Of a DNA stretch of 64,000 nt, positions 7,555-15,898 are shown piece by piece. Under the pieces are notes generated by a model. It ran no database searches. It saw only the letters and a list, made by a program, of their open reading frames with translations, and was not told where the DNA came from. A program made the position numbers and the translations under genes. Where the stretch lies: assembly GCF_035917235.1 (NCBI RefSeq), contig NZ_CP108423.1, positions 5,609,501-5,673,500 of the forward strand, read 5' to 3'. How positions within the stretch are numbered: position 1 is the first letter of the stretch; each line of letters starts with the position of its first letter. The DNA is from Streptomyces sp. NBC_01294 (GTDB taxonomy: Bacteria; Actinomycetota; Actinomycetes; Streptomycetales; Streptomycetaceae).

Positions 7555-9141
7555 ATGATCTCCGCACTGACGCGGCTGGCCGACTGGTCGGCCCGCACGC
7601 CCAAGCGGCTCTGGCTGATCGCGTTCGCGCTGTTCTTCGCGCTCACCGGCTCCTGGTCCGCTGCCAGCCCCATCGGCAGCTCTCCCGACGAGCACGCGCA
7701 CTTCATCCGTGCCGCGGCCGTCGCCAGGGGCCAGATCGGCGGACCCGAGGTGATGGTCCCGCACACGGTGGCGGGCATCGACGGGCACTTCGCCGAGACC
7801 GGGGTGCAGCTTCCGCAGTGGTACCGGAACCTGCCCACGGTGCACGCCTGCTACTCGTGGCAGGAAGCGAAGCCCGCGTCCTGCGCGCCCTCGCTCGGCA
7901 ACTCCGAGAAGATCGCGCAGGCCACCACCGCGGCCGGCCGCTACCACCCGGCCTACTACCTGGCGACCGGCTGGCCGAGCCTGCTGGCCGACGGCCCCAA
8001 GGGCCTGTACCTCATGCGCTTCATGTCGGCGCTGCTCTGCTCGGCCCTGCTGGCCAGCGCGGTGGTCACGGCCGCCGAGTGGCGGCGCCGCTCGCTCGCG
8101 GTGCTCGGCGTGCTCGCCGCGGCCACGCCGATGACCCTGTACATGTCCGGCATGGTCAACCCCAGCGGCGGCGAGATCGCCGCCGGGATCCTGGTGTGGA
8201 CGGCCCTGCTGTCGATCGTCCTGTCACCCGACCCGGTGCTGCTGAACCGCCGGCTCGCCCGGCTGGGCGTCGGCGGCCTGGTGCTGATCAACATCCGGCC
8301 GCTCGGACTGATCTGGTTCGGCGGGGCGGTCGTCTTCTGCCTGCTGCTGACGCAGGGGCGCGGAGTGCTGGGATCGGTGCTGCGCCGCAAGGCCCTGTGG
8401 CTCTGGACGGCCCTGCTGGGCCTGGCGACGGCCGGTGCGCTGCTCTGGGCGGCGAGGCACCCGGACAACTCGAAGATAGACATCCCCGCCTCGCTCACCA
8501 CGGTCGTCGCCGCGAAGCGCACCCTCGGCAACACCGAGGTCTACATCAAGCAGATGCTCGGGTTCTTCGGCTGGCTGGACACCCCGGGCCCGGCCCTGAT
8601 GTACCTGGTGTGGACGGCCGTGCTCGCGACGCTCGTCGCGCTGGCGCTGGTCTACGGCCGCAAGCGCGAGGTGGTGGCGGTGCTCGGCATGCTGGTGGCC
8701 GTCGTGATGGTGCCGGTGCTTGCGCAGGCCTCGCAGGCGGAGCGGATCGGCATGGTGTGGCAGGGCCGCTACCTGCTGCCCTTCGCCGTCGGCCTGCCGC
8801 TGATGGCGGTGCTGATCTGCGCCACGCGCGCACCCGAGCGCGGCTTCCCCTGGCGGCGGCTGGTCGGCTTCTGCATCGGCGGCCTCGCGCTGGCCAACGC
8901 GGCGGCCTTCTACTGGACGCTGCGCCGGTTCGCCGTCGGCACCGGCGGTCCGTGGCTGGCGACCCCGGCCCACTGGGCCCCGCCCGGCGGCTGGGTGCTC
9001 TGGACCGGCGTGTACGCGGTGGCGGCCCTGGCCGTCGTGGTGCCGGCCCTGGTCTCGGACCGCGAGGACGCCGCGCCGCGGCTCCCGGACCCCGGCACGC
9101 CGAGTCCGGGCCGCCGCTCGCGGGTGCCCGAGCCCGCCTGA
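7555..9141 (+). CDS. DUF2142 polytopic membrane protein (GT-C-like)
   Basis: A 528-residue membrane protein with about 11 helices. Near the N-terminus is the family signature PDEHAHFIRA (residues 44-53), placed like the acidic loop of GT-C glycosyltransferases. A periplasmic segment with VPHTVAGIDGHFAETG follows. DUF2142 proteins occur in surface-polysaccharide loci and are thought to transfer sugars from lipid carriers, which has not been shown here. GGGGGA at 7545-7550 sets the ATG at 7555. With the AftA-like gene upstream it forms a two-gene operon for cell-envelope glycan assembly. The end converges with the nitrilase-family gene. Confidence 0.8.
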   Translation: MISALTRLADWSARTPKRLWLIAFALFFALTGSWSAASPIGSSPDEHAHFIRAAAVARGQIGGPEVMVPHTVAGIDGHFAETGVQLPQWYRNLPTVHACYSWQEAKPASCAPSLGNSEKIAQATTAAGRYHPAYYLATGWPSLLADGPKGLYLMRFMSALLCSALLASAVVTAAEWRRRSLAVLGVLAAATPMTLYMSGMVNPSGGEIAAGILVWTALLSIVLSPDPVLLNRRLARLGVGGLVLINIRPLGLIWFGGAVVFCLLLTQGRGVLGSVLRRKALWLWTALLGLATAGALLWAARHPDNSKIDIPASLTTVVAAKRTLGNTEVYIKQMLGFFGWLDTPGPALMYLVWTAVLATLVALALVYGRKREVVAVLGMLVAVVMVPVLAQASQAERIGMVWQGRYLLPFAVGLPLMAVLICATRAPERGFPWRRLVGFCIGGLALANAAAFYWTLRRFAVGTGGPWLATPAHWAPPGGWVLWTGVYAVAALAVVVPALVSDREDAAPRLPDPGTPSPGRRSRVPEPA

Positions 9142-9149
9142 CGCATCCG

Positions 9150-9866
9150 TCAGGCGGCGGGGCCGACCTCGGCCGTCACCACGGACGGCGTGCGGTCGTC
9201 GGCCTCGGCCAGCAGGGCGCCGCCCGGGGCCCAGAGCGCCGCGCGGCCGCAGCCGGTCCACGGGCCCGCCGGGCCGACGTGGTTGGCGAGGACCACGTAC
9301 AGGCCGTGGTCCCGGGCGATCCCGGGGTACACGGTGGCCCGCTCGTGGATCCCGTCGCCCGTCCCGTACAGGGAGCTCGCCAGGTGGACCCGGCAGCCGT
9401 CGGCGGCGCCGCGGCCCGGCAGGCCGGGGAAGTGGTTGTCGTAGCAGATGCCCAGCGAGAAGCGGATCCCGCCGAGCGCGAAGCGCCCGTCACCCTCGCC
9501 GGCCTGGAAGACCTCCTGCTCGTGGCGGAAGAGGTGCTGCTTCGCGTACGTCGTCACGTGCGCGCCGTCCGCGTCGTGGACCAGCGTCGCGATGGCCGGT
9601 CGCGGGCCTCCGGTGGGCAGGGCGACATTGACCGCGGTGGCGATCCCGGCGGAGCGCAGGGGGTCCAGGCGGGGGTCGTCGGCGGCCGTCCACAGGCCCG
9701 GGTCGGCGGCCAGTGCGGCCAGTTCGTACCCGGTGAGCGTGAGCTCGGGGAAGACGACCAGCTCGGCGCCCTGGTCGCGGGCCGTGGCGGCGAGCGCGGC
9801 GGCCCGGGCGGCGTTGGCGGGGACATCGCCCGGGGCGCACGTCATCTGCGCTGCGGCGATCCTCAC
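9150..9866 (-). CDS. Carbon-nitrogen hydrolase (nitrilase superfamily)
   Basis: A 238-residue single-domain member of the nitrilase superfamily with a complete catalytic triad: Glu41 in VFPELTLTGYE, Lys109 in TYAKQHLF and Cys141 in SLGICYDNHFP. Such enzymes hydrolyse amides or nitriles in the cytoplasm; the substrate cannot be told. The GTG start at 9866 overlaps the stop of the upstream phosphodiesterase gene by four bases (GTGA), so translation is probably coupled. A longer frame extending to 10325 is only the antisense or alternative frame of that neighbour. No signal peptide is seen, so this protein stays inside although its operon partner is secreted. Confidence 0.88.
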   Translation of the reverse strand: MRIAAAQMTCAPGDVPANAARAAALAATARDQGAELVVFPELTLTGYELAALAADPGLWTAADDPRLDPLRSAGIATAVNVALPTGGPRPAIATLVHDADGAHVTTYAKQHLFRHEQEVFQAGEGDGRFALGGIRFSLGICYDNHFPGLPGRGAADGCRVHLASSLYGTGDGIHERATVYPGIARDHGLYVVLANHVGPAGPWTGCGRAALWAPGGALLAEADDRTPSVVTAEVGPAA

Positions 9867-10804
9867 GGACGCGGCGCGGTCGGGAGGGCCGCGGTCGGCG
9901 AGACGGTCACCGACTGGATCACGACGTGGTGGTCGGAGAAGGCCGAGTCGGTCACCGTGCACCCGCGCCGGATCTCGCTGGTGAAGACGTAGTCGATCTT
10001 CGCGCCGGAGTGGTGCGTGGCCCGGCCGGTGCGCGGGGAGTCCGTCTGCTCCTGGTCGCACTCCTGGTAGCCCGTGGCGCCGAGGGCGCGGCCGGTGGAG
10101 TAGAGCCCGGCGGGCCACACCCAGGCGTCCTTGGTGTTCGCGGAGTCCGGGGACAGCGCGTTGAAGTCGCCCCCGAAGACCGTCCGGGGGTACTCGTCCA
10201 CGACGGCCTTGATCTCCGCGAACTGGTCGTCCCGGTAGTCCCACGTCGGGTGGTCCGGGTTGCTGCCCAGGGGCGAAGCGTGGACGTTGCACACCCGCAC
10301 GCTCAAGGTGACCGCCGTCGCGCACTGGAAGGGCCGCTGCTGGCCGACGTACGGCTGCGTCGTCGGGTACTCCCGCGCGCCCGACATCTGACCCTTGACC
10401 ACGATCGCGGTTCCGATGCGGTCGGCCCGCCCGTTGTCCTCACCGCAGCGGCTGTTCCACTTGCCGGCGGCTCCCTGCGACCACTGGTACGGGGCGAAGC
10501 TCTTGTTCCAGTCCGGGCCCAACTGGCTCATCAGCGCGGTGAGGTCGTCCTCGCACACCTCCTGGAGCAGCGCGACCTGGACGTCGTCGTTCTGGACGTG
10601 GTGCCTGACCACGTCGATCTTGTCCTGCGGCGTGCCGGTGCCCCCGCAGTGCCAGGTGGAGCGCTGCGAGCCGCAGATGTTCCAGGACATGACCTGGAGG
10701 TCCCTCGTCCCGGCGGCCGCGGCCGACGGCGTCCCCAGGCCGGCGGCGACCAGCAGTGTGGTCAGCGCCCCGGCGGTCGTCTTCGCCCATCCGGACATTC
10801 CCAT
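9863..10804 (-). CDS. Secreted endonuclease/exonuclease/phosphatase-family protein
   Basis: A 313-residue protein with a Sec signal peptide (residues 1-30, ending PSAAAAG) and an EEP (DNase I/sphingomyelinase) fold. The metal and catalytic residues are present: WNICGS (Asn), LLQEVCED (Glu), GGDFNALSP (Asp/Asn) and SDHHVV (Asp-His). Six or more cysteines suggest disulfides outside the cell. Probable substrates are nucleic acids or phospholipids. The ATG at 10804 (MGMSGW) is chosen over an upstream in-frame ATG at 10876, which lies in the region after the TetR gene. It is the first gene of a coupled pair with the nitrilase-family gene. Confidence 0.85.
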   Translation of the reverse strand: MGMSGWAKTTAGALTTLLVAAGLGTPSAAAAGTRDLQVMSWNICGSQRSTWHCGGTGTPQDKIDVVRHHVQNDDVQVALLQEVCEDDLTALMSQLGPDWNKSFAPYQWSQGAAGKWNSRCGEDNGRADRIGTAIVVKGQMSGAREYPTTQPYVGQQRPFQCATAVTLSVRVCNVHASPLGSNPDHPTWDYRDDQFAEIKAVVDEYPRTVFGGDFNALSPDSANTKDAWVWPAGLYSTGRALGATGYQECDQEQTDSPRTGRATHHSGAKIDYVFTSEIRRGCTVTDSAFSDHHVVIQSVTVSPTAALPTAPRP

Positions 10805-10868
10805 GGAAGTACCCACCCCTCTTCTTCGGACCCTTGCGATGATCAAGGTATCCGGCGGGCGGACCGGG

Positions 10869-11450
10869 TCAGCCATGGGCCCCCGGGCCCCGCAGGAGGG
10901 TCAGGAAGGAACGGAAGGCCGCGGGCATGTCCACCGATTCCGGGGCCAGCAGCCACTGGTACTGGAGGCCGTCCATGACCGCCGTCAGCAGCGGGGCCGC
11001 CTGCTCCGGGGTGAGGCCCGAGGGGAGGCGGTCGCCGAACTCGGCGCGCAGCACCGCCGCCATCTCCGAGCGGACCTGGGCGTAGCGCTCGGTGAAGAAC
11101 TCCCGCGCGGGGTGCCCGTCGGTGACGCTCTCGCCCAGCAGCGCCGAGAAGGTCTGCACGATGCCCGGGCGCATGGCGTTGTAGTCCACCAGCGAGGCCA
11201 GCAGGTCCAGGCGCCAGGTGCCGGCCGAGGCGCGCGAGCCGCCGCCCGTGTCCCAGCGGTCGCGCTCCTCCAGGACCGCGACCAGCAGGGCCTCCTTGGT
11301 CGGGAAGTAGTGCAGCAGCCCTTGCTGGGTCAGCCCCACGCGCTCGGCGACCGTACTCAGGGACGCGCCCCGGTAGCCGCGCTCCGCGATCACCTCGACG
11401 GCCGCGCGGACGATCTCCCCGCGGCGCTCCTCGCTCCTCGCCCTGACCAT
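10869..11450 (-). CDS. TetR-family regulator (likely controls the GH3 gene)
   Basis: A 193-residue regulator. The helix-turn-helix spans about residues 10-56 (VIAERGYRGASLSTVAERVG and LLHYFPTKEALL). The C-terminal ligand domain ends LLRGPGAHG. The ATG at 11450 (MVRARSEE) is preferred; the frame open to 11579 would overrun the intergenic region. It is divergent from the beta-glucosidase gene, an arrangement seen for sugar-responsive repressors of glycoside hydrolases. The ligand is probably a glycoside or its hydrolysis product, by inference only. Confidence 0.88.
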   Translation of the reverse strand: MVRARSEERRGEIVRAAVEVIAERGYRGASLSTVAERVGLTQQGLLHYFPTKEALLVAVLEERDRWDTGGGSRASAGTWRLDLLASLVDYNAMRPGIVQTFSALLGESVTDGHPAREFFTERYAQVRSEMAAVLRAEFGDRLPSGLTPEQAAPLLTAVMDGLQYQWLLAPESVDMPAAFRSFLTLLRGPGAHG

Positions 11451-11510
11451 CGCCCGGCACCCCTTCCCGTTCACTCCTGCCAGCAGGACCGTACGGCATT
11501 CGAATATCAC

Positions 11511-11535
11511 GAACGGATTACAAACCCTACCGTTC
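11511..11535. promoter_or_regulatory. Possible TetR operator (inverted repeat)
   Basis: GAACGG-N13-CCGTTC lies in the 158-bp gap between the divergent TetR and GH3 genes. The 6-bp arms are perfect and the centre-to-centre spacing is 19 bp. This is suggestive but short. Confidence 0.4.
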
Positions 11536-11608
11536 AACAGGCAACAGGTCCACGATGGGGCCACCGCACAGAACCGCACCGCACCGCACTCAACGAGGAG
11601 GCACGGCC

Positions 11609-14083
11609 GTGACCGATGCCGATCAGGTCCGCGATCAGATACGCAACGACGCCGTGGAGGCGGCGCTGGGCAAGCTGGATCTCGACACCAAGGCCCGCCT
11701 CCTGGCCGGCCAGGACATGTGGTCCCTGCCCGCCGTCCCCGGGATCGGGCTGCGGTCCCTGGTCATGTCCGACGGTCCCATCGGGGTCCGCGGCGTGCGC
11801 TGGACCGCCGACGACCCGTCCATCGCCCTGCCCTCCCCGACCGCGCTCGCCGCGGCCTGGGACCCGGAGCTCGCCCGCCGCGCCGGCCGGCTCCTCGCCC
11901 AGGAGGCCCGCCGCAAGGGCGTCCACGTCCTCCTCGCGCCCACCGTCAACCTGCACCGCTCCCCGCTCGGCGGCCGGCACTTCGAGTGCTACTCCGAGGA
12001 CCCCCTTCTCACCGGCGCCGTCGGCAGCGGCTACGTGACCGGCGTCCAGGAGGGCGGGGTCGGCACAACCGTCAAGCACTTCGTCGGCAACGACGCCGAG
12101 ACCGACCGGTTCACCGTCGACAGCGTCATCGCCCCGCGCCCGCTGCGCGAGTTGTACCTGGCGCCCTTCGAGGCCATCGTCGACAATGCCCACCCCTGGG
12201 GCATCATGACCGCGTACAACGAGGTCAACGGCACCACGATGACCGAGCACCGGTACCTGGTGAACGAGGTCCTGCGCGGCGAATGGGGCTTCGACGGCTG
12301 CAACGTCTCCGACTGGATGGCCGCCCGCTCCACCGCCGGCGACATCGAAGGCGGCCTGGACGTCGCCATGCCCGGCCCCACCACCGTCTACGGACCGGCC
12401 CTCGCCGAGGCCGTCCGCGCCGGGGAGGTCCCCGAGTCCGCCGTCGACGAGGCCATCCGCAACGTCCTGCGCCTCGCCGCCCGCGTCGGCCTCCTGGAGG
12501 GCGCTCCCGCCGTCGTCGAGACCGCCCCGGCCCCGATCGACGGCCAGGCGCTGGCCCGCGAGCTCGCCGCCCGCGGCTTCGTCCTGGTCAGGAACCAGGA
12601 CCTGCTGCCGCTCGACGCGACGGCCGGCGGCACCGTCGCCCTCCTCGGCGCCGCCGCCCGCGACGCCCGCGTCCTCGGCGGCGGCAGCGCCACCGTCTTC
12701 CCCGAGCGGGTCGTCTCCCCGCTCGACGGCCTCACCGCGGCCCTCCCCGAAGGGGCCCTGACCTACGCCGTCGGCGCCGACCCCTCCGACGAACCCACCC
12801 CCGCCGACAAGGGCTTCGAGCTGCGCGCCGTCTGCCGCGACGCCTCCGGGGCGGTCCTCGGCACGGGCAGCCTGCCGTCCGGCCAGGTCCAGTGGATCGG
12901 CGACGACCTGCCCGCGGGTGTCACGTACGAGACGATGGCGAGCATCGAGGTCACCGGGACGTTCCTGCCGCGCGAGAGCGGGGAGCACGCCTTCGGGACC
13001 CGCGGACTGGGCGCCTTCGCCCTCTCCGTCGGCGGCCGGAGCCTGTGGAGCGGCGTCCAGGAAATGGGCAACGAGGCCGACCCGTTCGAGGCCTTCTTCG
13101 GCGCCCCCTGCGAACGCGCCCGCGTCACCCTCGCCGAGGGCGAGCCCGTCGAGGTGTCACTGACCTACCAGGTCCCCGACATGACCGCGCTGCCGCTCCG
13201 GGCGGTCATGTTCTCGCTGCTCCACCTCGGCCCGCAGCGCGACGCCGACGAGCTGATCGCCGAAGCCGTGGCGGCCGCCCGCGCCGCCGACACCGCCGTC
13301 GTGGTCGTCGCCACCACCGAGCGCGTGGAGTCCGAGGGCTTCGACCGCACGGACCTGCGGCTCCCGGGCCGCCAAGACGACCTGGTGCGCGCCGTCGCCG
13401 CCGTCAACCCGAACACCGTGGTCGTCGTCAACGCGGGCTCCCCGGTGGAGCTCCCGTGGCGCGAGGACGTCGCCGCCGTGCTCCTGACCTGGTTCCCCGG
13501 GCAGGAGGGCGGGGCCGCGCTGGCCGACGTACTGCTCGGCGACACGGAGCCGGGCGGGCGGCTGCCCACCACCTGGCCCGCGCGGTTCGCGGACGCGCCC
13601 GTCACCGAGGTCGTCCCCACCGAGGGGCGACTGGAGTACCGCGAGGGCCTCTTCATCGGCTACCGGGCCTACGAGAAGCACGCCGTCGCCCCCGCCTTCC
13701 CCTTCGGGCACGGCCTCGGCTACACCGACTGGGCGTACGAGTCCCTGGAGGCCACCGCCGACACGGTCCGGGTCCGCGTCACCAACACCGGCACCCGGCC
13801 CGGCCGCGAGGTCGTCCAGGTCTACCTGGCGCCCGCGGCCCCGGCGTCCGACGGCGCGCAGAGCGCGGCCGTGGAGCGGCCGGCGAGCTGGCTGGCCGGC
13901 TTCGCGGGCGTCGCGGCCGGCCCCGGCGAGAGCGTCGAGGCCGTGATCGCCCTGCCCGCCCGGGCCTTCGAGATCTGGGACGAGGAGGCCCGCGGCTGGC
14001 GGCGGATCGGCGGCACCTACGAGGTCCGCGCGAGCCACTCGCACGGTGACATCCGGCTGACGGCGACGCTCGACGTCGAGTGA
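11609..14083 (+). CDS. Glycoside hydrolase family 3 beta-glucosidase with PA14 insert
   Basis: An 824-residue GH3 enzyme. The TIM-barrel domain (about 20-300) has the nucleophile Asp235 in CNVSDWMAARS, KHFVGNDAETDR (156-167), DGPIG (55-59) and the substrate-binding RHFECYSED. The second alpha/beta domain begins near 310. A PA14-like beta insertion (about 410-520, with ESGEHAFGTRGLGAFAL) precedes the rest of that domain, and a fibronectin-III-like domain ends the protein. There is no signal peptide, so it likely acts on imported glycosides. The GTG at 11609 follows GAGGAGG at 11595-11601. GH3-PA14 enzymes hydrolyse beta-glucosides or other beta-linked sugars; the exact specificity is not assigned. 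Confidence 0.92.
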   Translation: MTDADQVRDQIRNDAVEAALGKLDLDTKARLLAGQDMWSLPAVPGIGLRSLVMSDGPIGVRGVRWTADDPSIALPSPTALAAAWDPELARRAGRLLAQEARRKGVHVLLAPTVNLHRSPLGGRHFECYSEDPLLTGAVGSGYVTGVQEGGVGTTVKHFVGNDAETDRFTVDSVIAPRPLRELYLAPFEAIVDNAHPWGIMTAYNEVNGTTMTEHRYLVNEVLRGEWGFDGCNVSDWMAARSTAGDIEGGLDVAMPGPTTVYGPALAEAVRAGEVPESAVDEAIRNVLRLAARVGLLEGAPAVVETAPAPIDGQALARELAARGFVLVRNQDLLPLDATAGGTVALLGAAARDARVLGGGSATVFPERVVSPLDGLTAALPEGALTYAVGADPSDEPTPADKGFELRAVCRDASGAVLGTGSLPSGQVQWIGDDLPAGVTYETMASIEVTGTFLPRESGEHAFGTRGLGAFALSVGGRSLWSGVQEMGNEADPFEAFFGAPCERARVTLAEGEPVEVSLTYQVPDMTALPLRAVMFSLLHLGPQRDADELIAEAVAAARAADTAVVVVATTERVESEGFDRTDLRLPGRQDDLVRAVAAVNPNTVVVVNAGSPVELPWREDVAAVLLTWFPGQEGGAALADVLLGDTEPGGRLPTTWPARFADAPVTEVVPTEGRLEYREGLFIGYRAYEKHAVAPAFPFGHGLGYTDWAYESLEATADTVRVRVTNTGTRPGREVVQVYLAPAAPASDGAQSAAVERPASWLAGFAGVAAGPGESVEAVIALPARAFEIWDEEARGWRRIGGTYEVRASHSHGDIRLTATLDVE

Positions 14084-14118
14084 CACACCGTATGGCCGGA
14101 AATCACCCCTGAAAAGCC

Positions 14119-14154
14119 GGTCCGGGGGCGGGCCCTGACACCCTCCCCCGGACC
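14119..14154. terminator. Bidirectional terminator between GH3 and SGNH genes
   Basis: A 10-bp perfect stem, GGTCCGGGGG / CCCCCGGACC, with a 16-nt loop in the 87-bp gap between convergent genes. Confidence 0.6.
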
Positions 14155-14170
14155 TTCGCGCACACGAGCG

Positions 14171-15067
14171 TCAACGCAGCGGTTCGGCGGCCGTCACCTG
14201 GCGGTGCGCCAGTTCCGCCAGCCGCGCCTGACCGTCCTTGCCCGGATGGAACCAGTCCCAGTGGCTCAACTGCTCCGCCGCGAAGGGGTACTGGAACACC
14301 GCGCCGCCGTCGTAGCGGCACAGCGCGTCCTTCCCGCAGACCTCGCGCAGCACCTCGTTGTACTCGACCACCCGCGCCCGCACCTGCTCGCGCCGGGCCG
14401 TCGCCCCCGTGGTGGCGGACAGCGGGTCGGCCAGCATCGACTGACAGATGCCCAGCTTCCAGATCTGCCGGACCATCGGGAGGTCCTTGCCCTGCTCCCA
14501 CAGCCGTTGGAGGTCCGGCACGCTGGAGACGTACACCTGGGAGGCGGGCGAGGCGGCCCGCAGATCCGCGAGAGCCTTCTCGAATCCGGTCCGGAAGTCC
14601 GCCACCGGCGTCATCGAGGAAGCCGTCGGCCGGCAGGCGTCGTTCGAGCCCACCATCACCGTGACCAGGTCGGGCTTGTGCGCGGCGGCCGACGCCAGCT
14701 GGCCCGGCAGGTCCGCCATCCGTGAGCCGGTCACCGCGTAGTTCCAGCTGCGGGCGGGCGCCTCGGCGTCCCCGAGCAGCCGGGTGGCCAGCGAGCGGAC
14801 GGCGGGGTCGTTCCCGGTGGCCCAGGAGGCCTCGGGGCAGTCGGCCAGCACCGAACAGGCGTCGAAACCACGTGTGATGGAGTCGCCCACGGCCGCGATC
14901 GAGGCGGGCGCCGTGTTCCACCGCGGCGCAGCCTGCGCCCCGCGCTCCCCCCGGTCGCCCGACCCGCCCGAGCTGCACCCGGTCACGGCCCCGGCCAACA
15001 GCACGACCGCCGTGCCCGCGCCCGCGAGAGTACGGCGCGCGCGGCGGCGCGGAGCGGTGGTGCGCAT
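14171..15067 (-). CDS. SGNH/GDSL hydrolase, lipoprotein
   Basis: A 298-residue secreted lipoprotein. A twin-arginine-rich n-region and hydrophobic core end at a lipobox (VTG-C31). The SGNH blocks follow: GDSITRG with Ser63, then GSNDAC, and HWDWFHPGKDG with the catalytic Asp and His. These enzymes are esterases, lipases or carbohydrate deacetylases at the cell surface. Six or more cysteines after the signal suggest disulfides. The start at 15067 (MRTTAPRRR) gives a normal signal peptide; an in-frame ATG at 15097 adds ten residues without benefit. A 249-bp AT-richer region separates it from the divergent DUF3145 gene. Confidence 0.85.
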   Translation of the reverse strand: MRTTAPRRRARRTLAGAGTAVVLLAGAVTGCSSGGSGDRGERGAQAAPRWNTAPASIAAVGDSITRGFDACSVLADCPEASWATGNDPAVRSLATRLLGDAEAPARSWNYAVTGSRMADLPGQLASAAAHKPDLVTVMVGSNDACRPTASSMTPVADFRTGFEKALADLRAASPASQVYVSSVPDLQRLWEQGKDLPMVRQIWKLGICQSMLADPLSATTGATARREQVRARVVEYNEVLREVCGKDALCRYDGGAVFQYPFAAEQLSHWDWFHPGKDGQARLAELAHRQVTAAEPLR

Positions 15068-15316
15068 CGGAAGGAAGCCTCCTTGCGGCCCCCGCATCGT
15101 TCGGGGGGTCCTGGTGAGTGAAAGCTCTGTGATTACGGGCCTTGGAGCGACCGTACGTCACACCATGACCCCTGGCGCACGGTAGCTTTTTCCCGTGGCG
15201 TTTCGGCCGCAGGTCCCGTAGCGCAATGTCAAATAATTTCCGTTACATTGCATCACGTCACATACTGTCCGTTTTCTGGAGTTTATTCCCGACCTCGTCC
15301 ACCACTGGAGGTCCCG

Positions 15317-15811
15317 GTGACGACACGTGGAGTTCTGTACGTGCATTCCGCACCGCGCGCGCTCTGCCCGCACGTGGAATGGGCTGTTGCGGGCGTGCTC
15401 GGGGTGCGGGTGAACCTCGACTGGATCAGGCAGCCCGCCTCCCCGGGCACCTGGAGAGCCGAGTTCTCCTGGCAGGCCGAAGCGGGCACCGCCTCGAAAC
15501 TCGCCTCCGCACTGCGCGGCTGGCACCTCCTGCGCTTCGAGGTGACCGCGGAGCCCTGTCCGAACGCCGAGGGCGAGCGCTACAGCTCCACCCCGGAGCT
15601 CGGCATCTTCCACGCCGTCACCGGCATGCACGGCGACATCCTGATCCCGGAGGACCGGCTGCGCGCCGCCCTCGCCCGGTCCGCACGCGGCGAGACCGAC
15701 CTGGAGGCGGAGATCGCCAAACTGCTCGGCAAGCCCTGGGACGACGAACTGGAACCCTTCCGCTACGCGGGCGAGGGCGCACCCGTCCGCTGGCTTCACC
15801 AGGTGGTCTGA
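15317..15811 (+). CDS. DUF3145 family protein
   Basis: A 164-residue protein starting MTTRGVLYVHSAPRALCPHVEW, the conserved opening of the actinobacterial DUF3145 family. CTGGAGG at 15305-15311 places the GTG at 15317. It is soluble with no signal peptide or recognisable active site. In Streptomyces genomes it commonly sits next to the fab cluster, as here, where it converges on fabF across a strong hairpin. The function is unknown. The upstream gap is locally AT-rich (15225-15280), which suggests a regulated promoter, but I see no certain boxes. Confidence 0.9.
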   Translation: MTTRGVLYVHSAPRALCPHVEWAVAGVLGVRVNLDWIRQPASPGTWRAEFSWQAEAGTASKLASALRGWHLLRFEVTAEPCPNAEGERYSSTPELGIFHAVTGMHGDILIPEDRLRAALARSARGETDLEAEIAKLLGKPWDDELEPFRYAGEGAPVRWLHQVV

Positions 15812-15842
15812 GCGCTCAGGTCCCGTCCTCCCGTACGCCGTA

Positions 15843-15890
15843 CACGTGAAGGGCCCCGCACGGCGACTGCCGTGCGGGGCCCTTCACGTG
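15843..15890. terminator. Strong bidirectional terminator between DUF3145 and fabF
   Basis: A perfect 22-bp inverted repeat (CACGTGAAGGGCCCCGCACG... and its complement) with a 4-nt loop GACT, centred between the convergent genes. Confidence 0.9.
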
Positions 15891-15898
15891 GTACGGGA

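Noticed and set aside
5235..7838. A minus-strand frame of 867 codons opposite the AftA-like gene
   Set aside because: Antisense shadow; low-complexity Gly/Arg/Glu composition and no ribosome-binding site or family.
11534..12988. A minus-strand frame of 484 codons inside the GH3 gene
   Set aside because: Antisense of the GH3 catalytic domain; composition is pure GC-bias Gly/Ala/Val.
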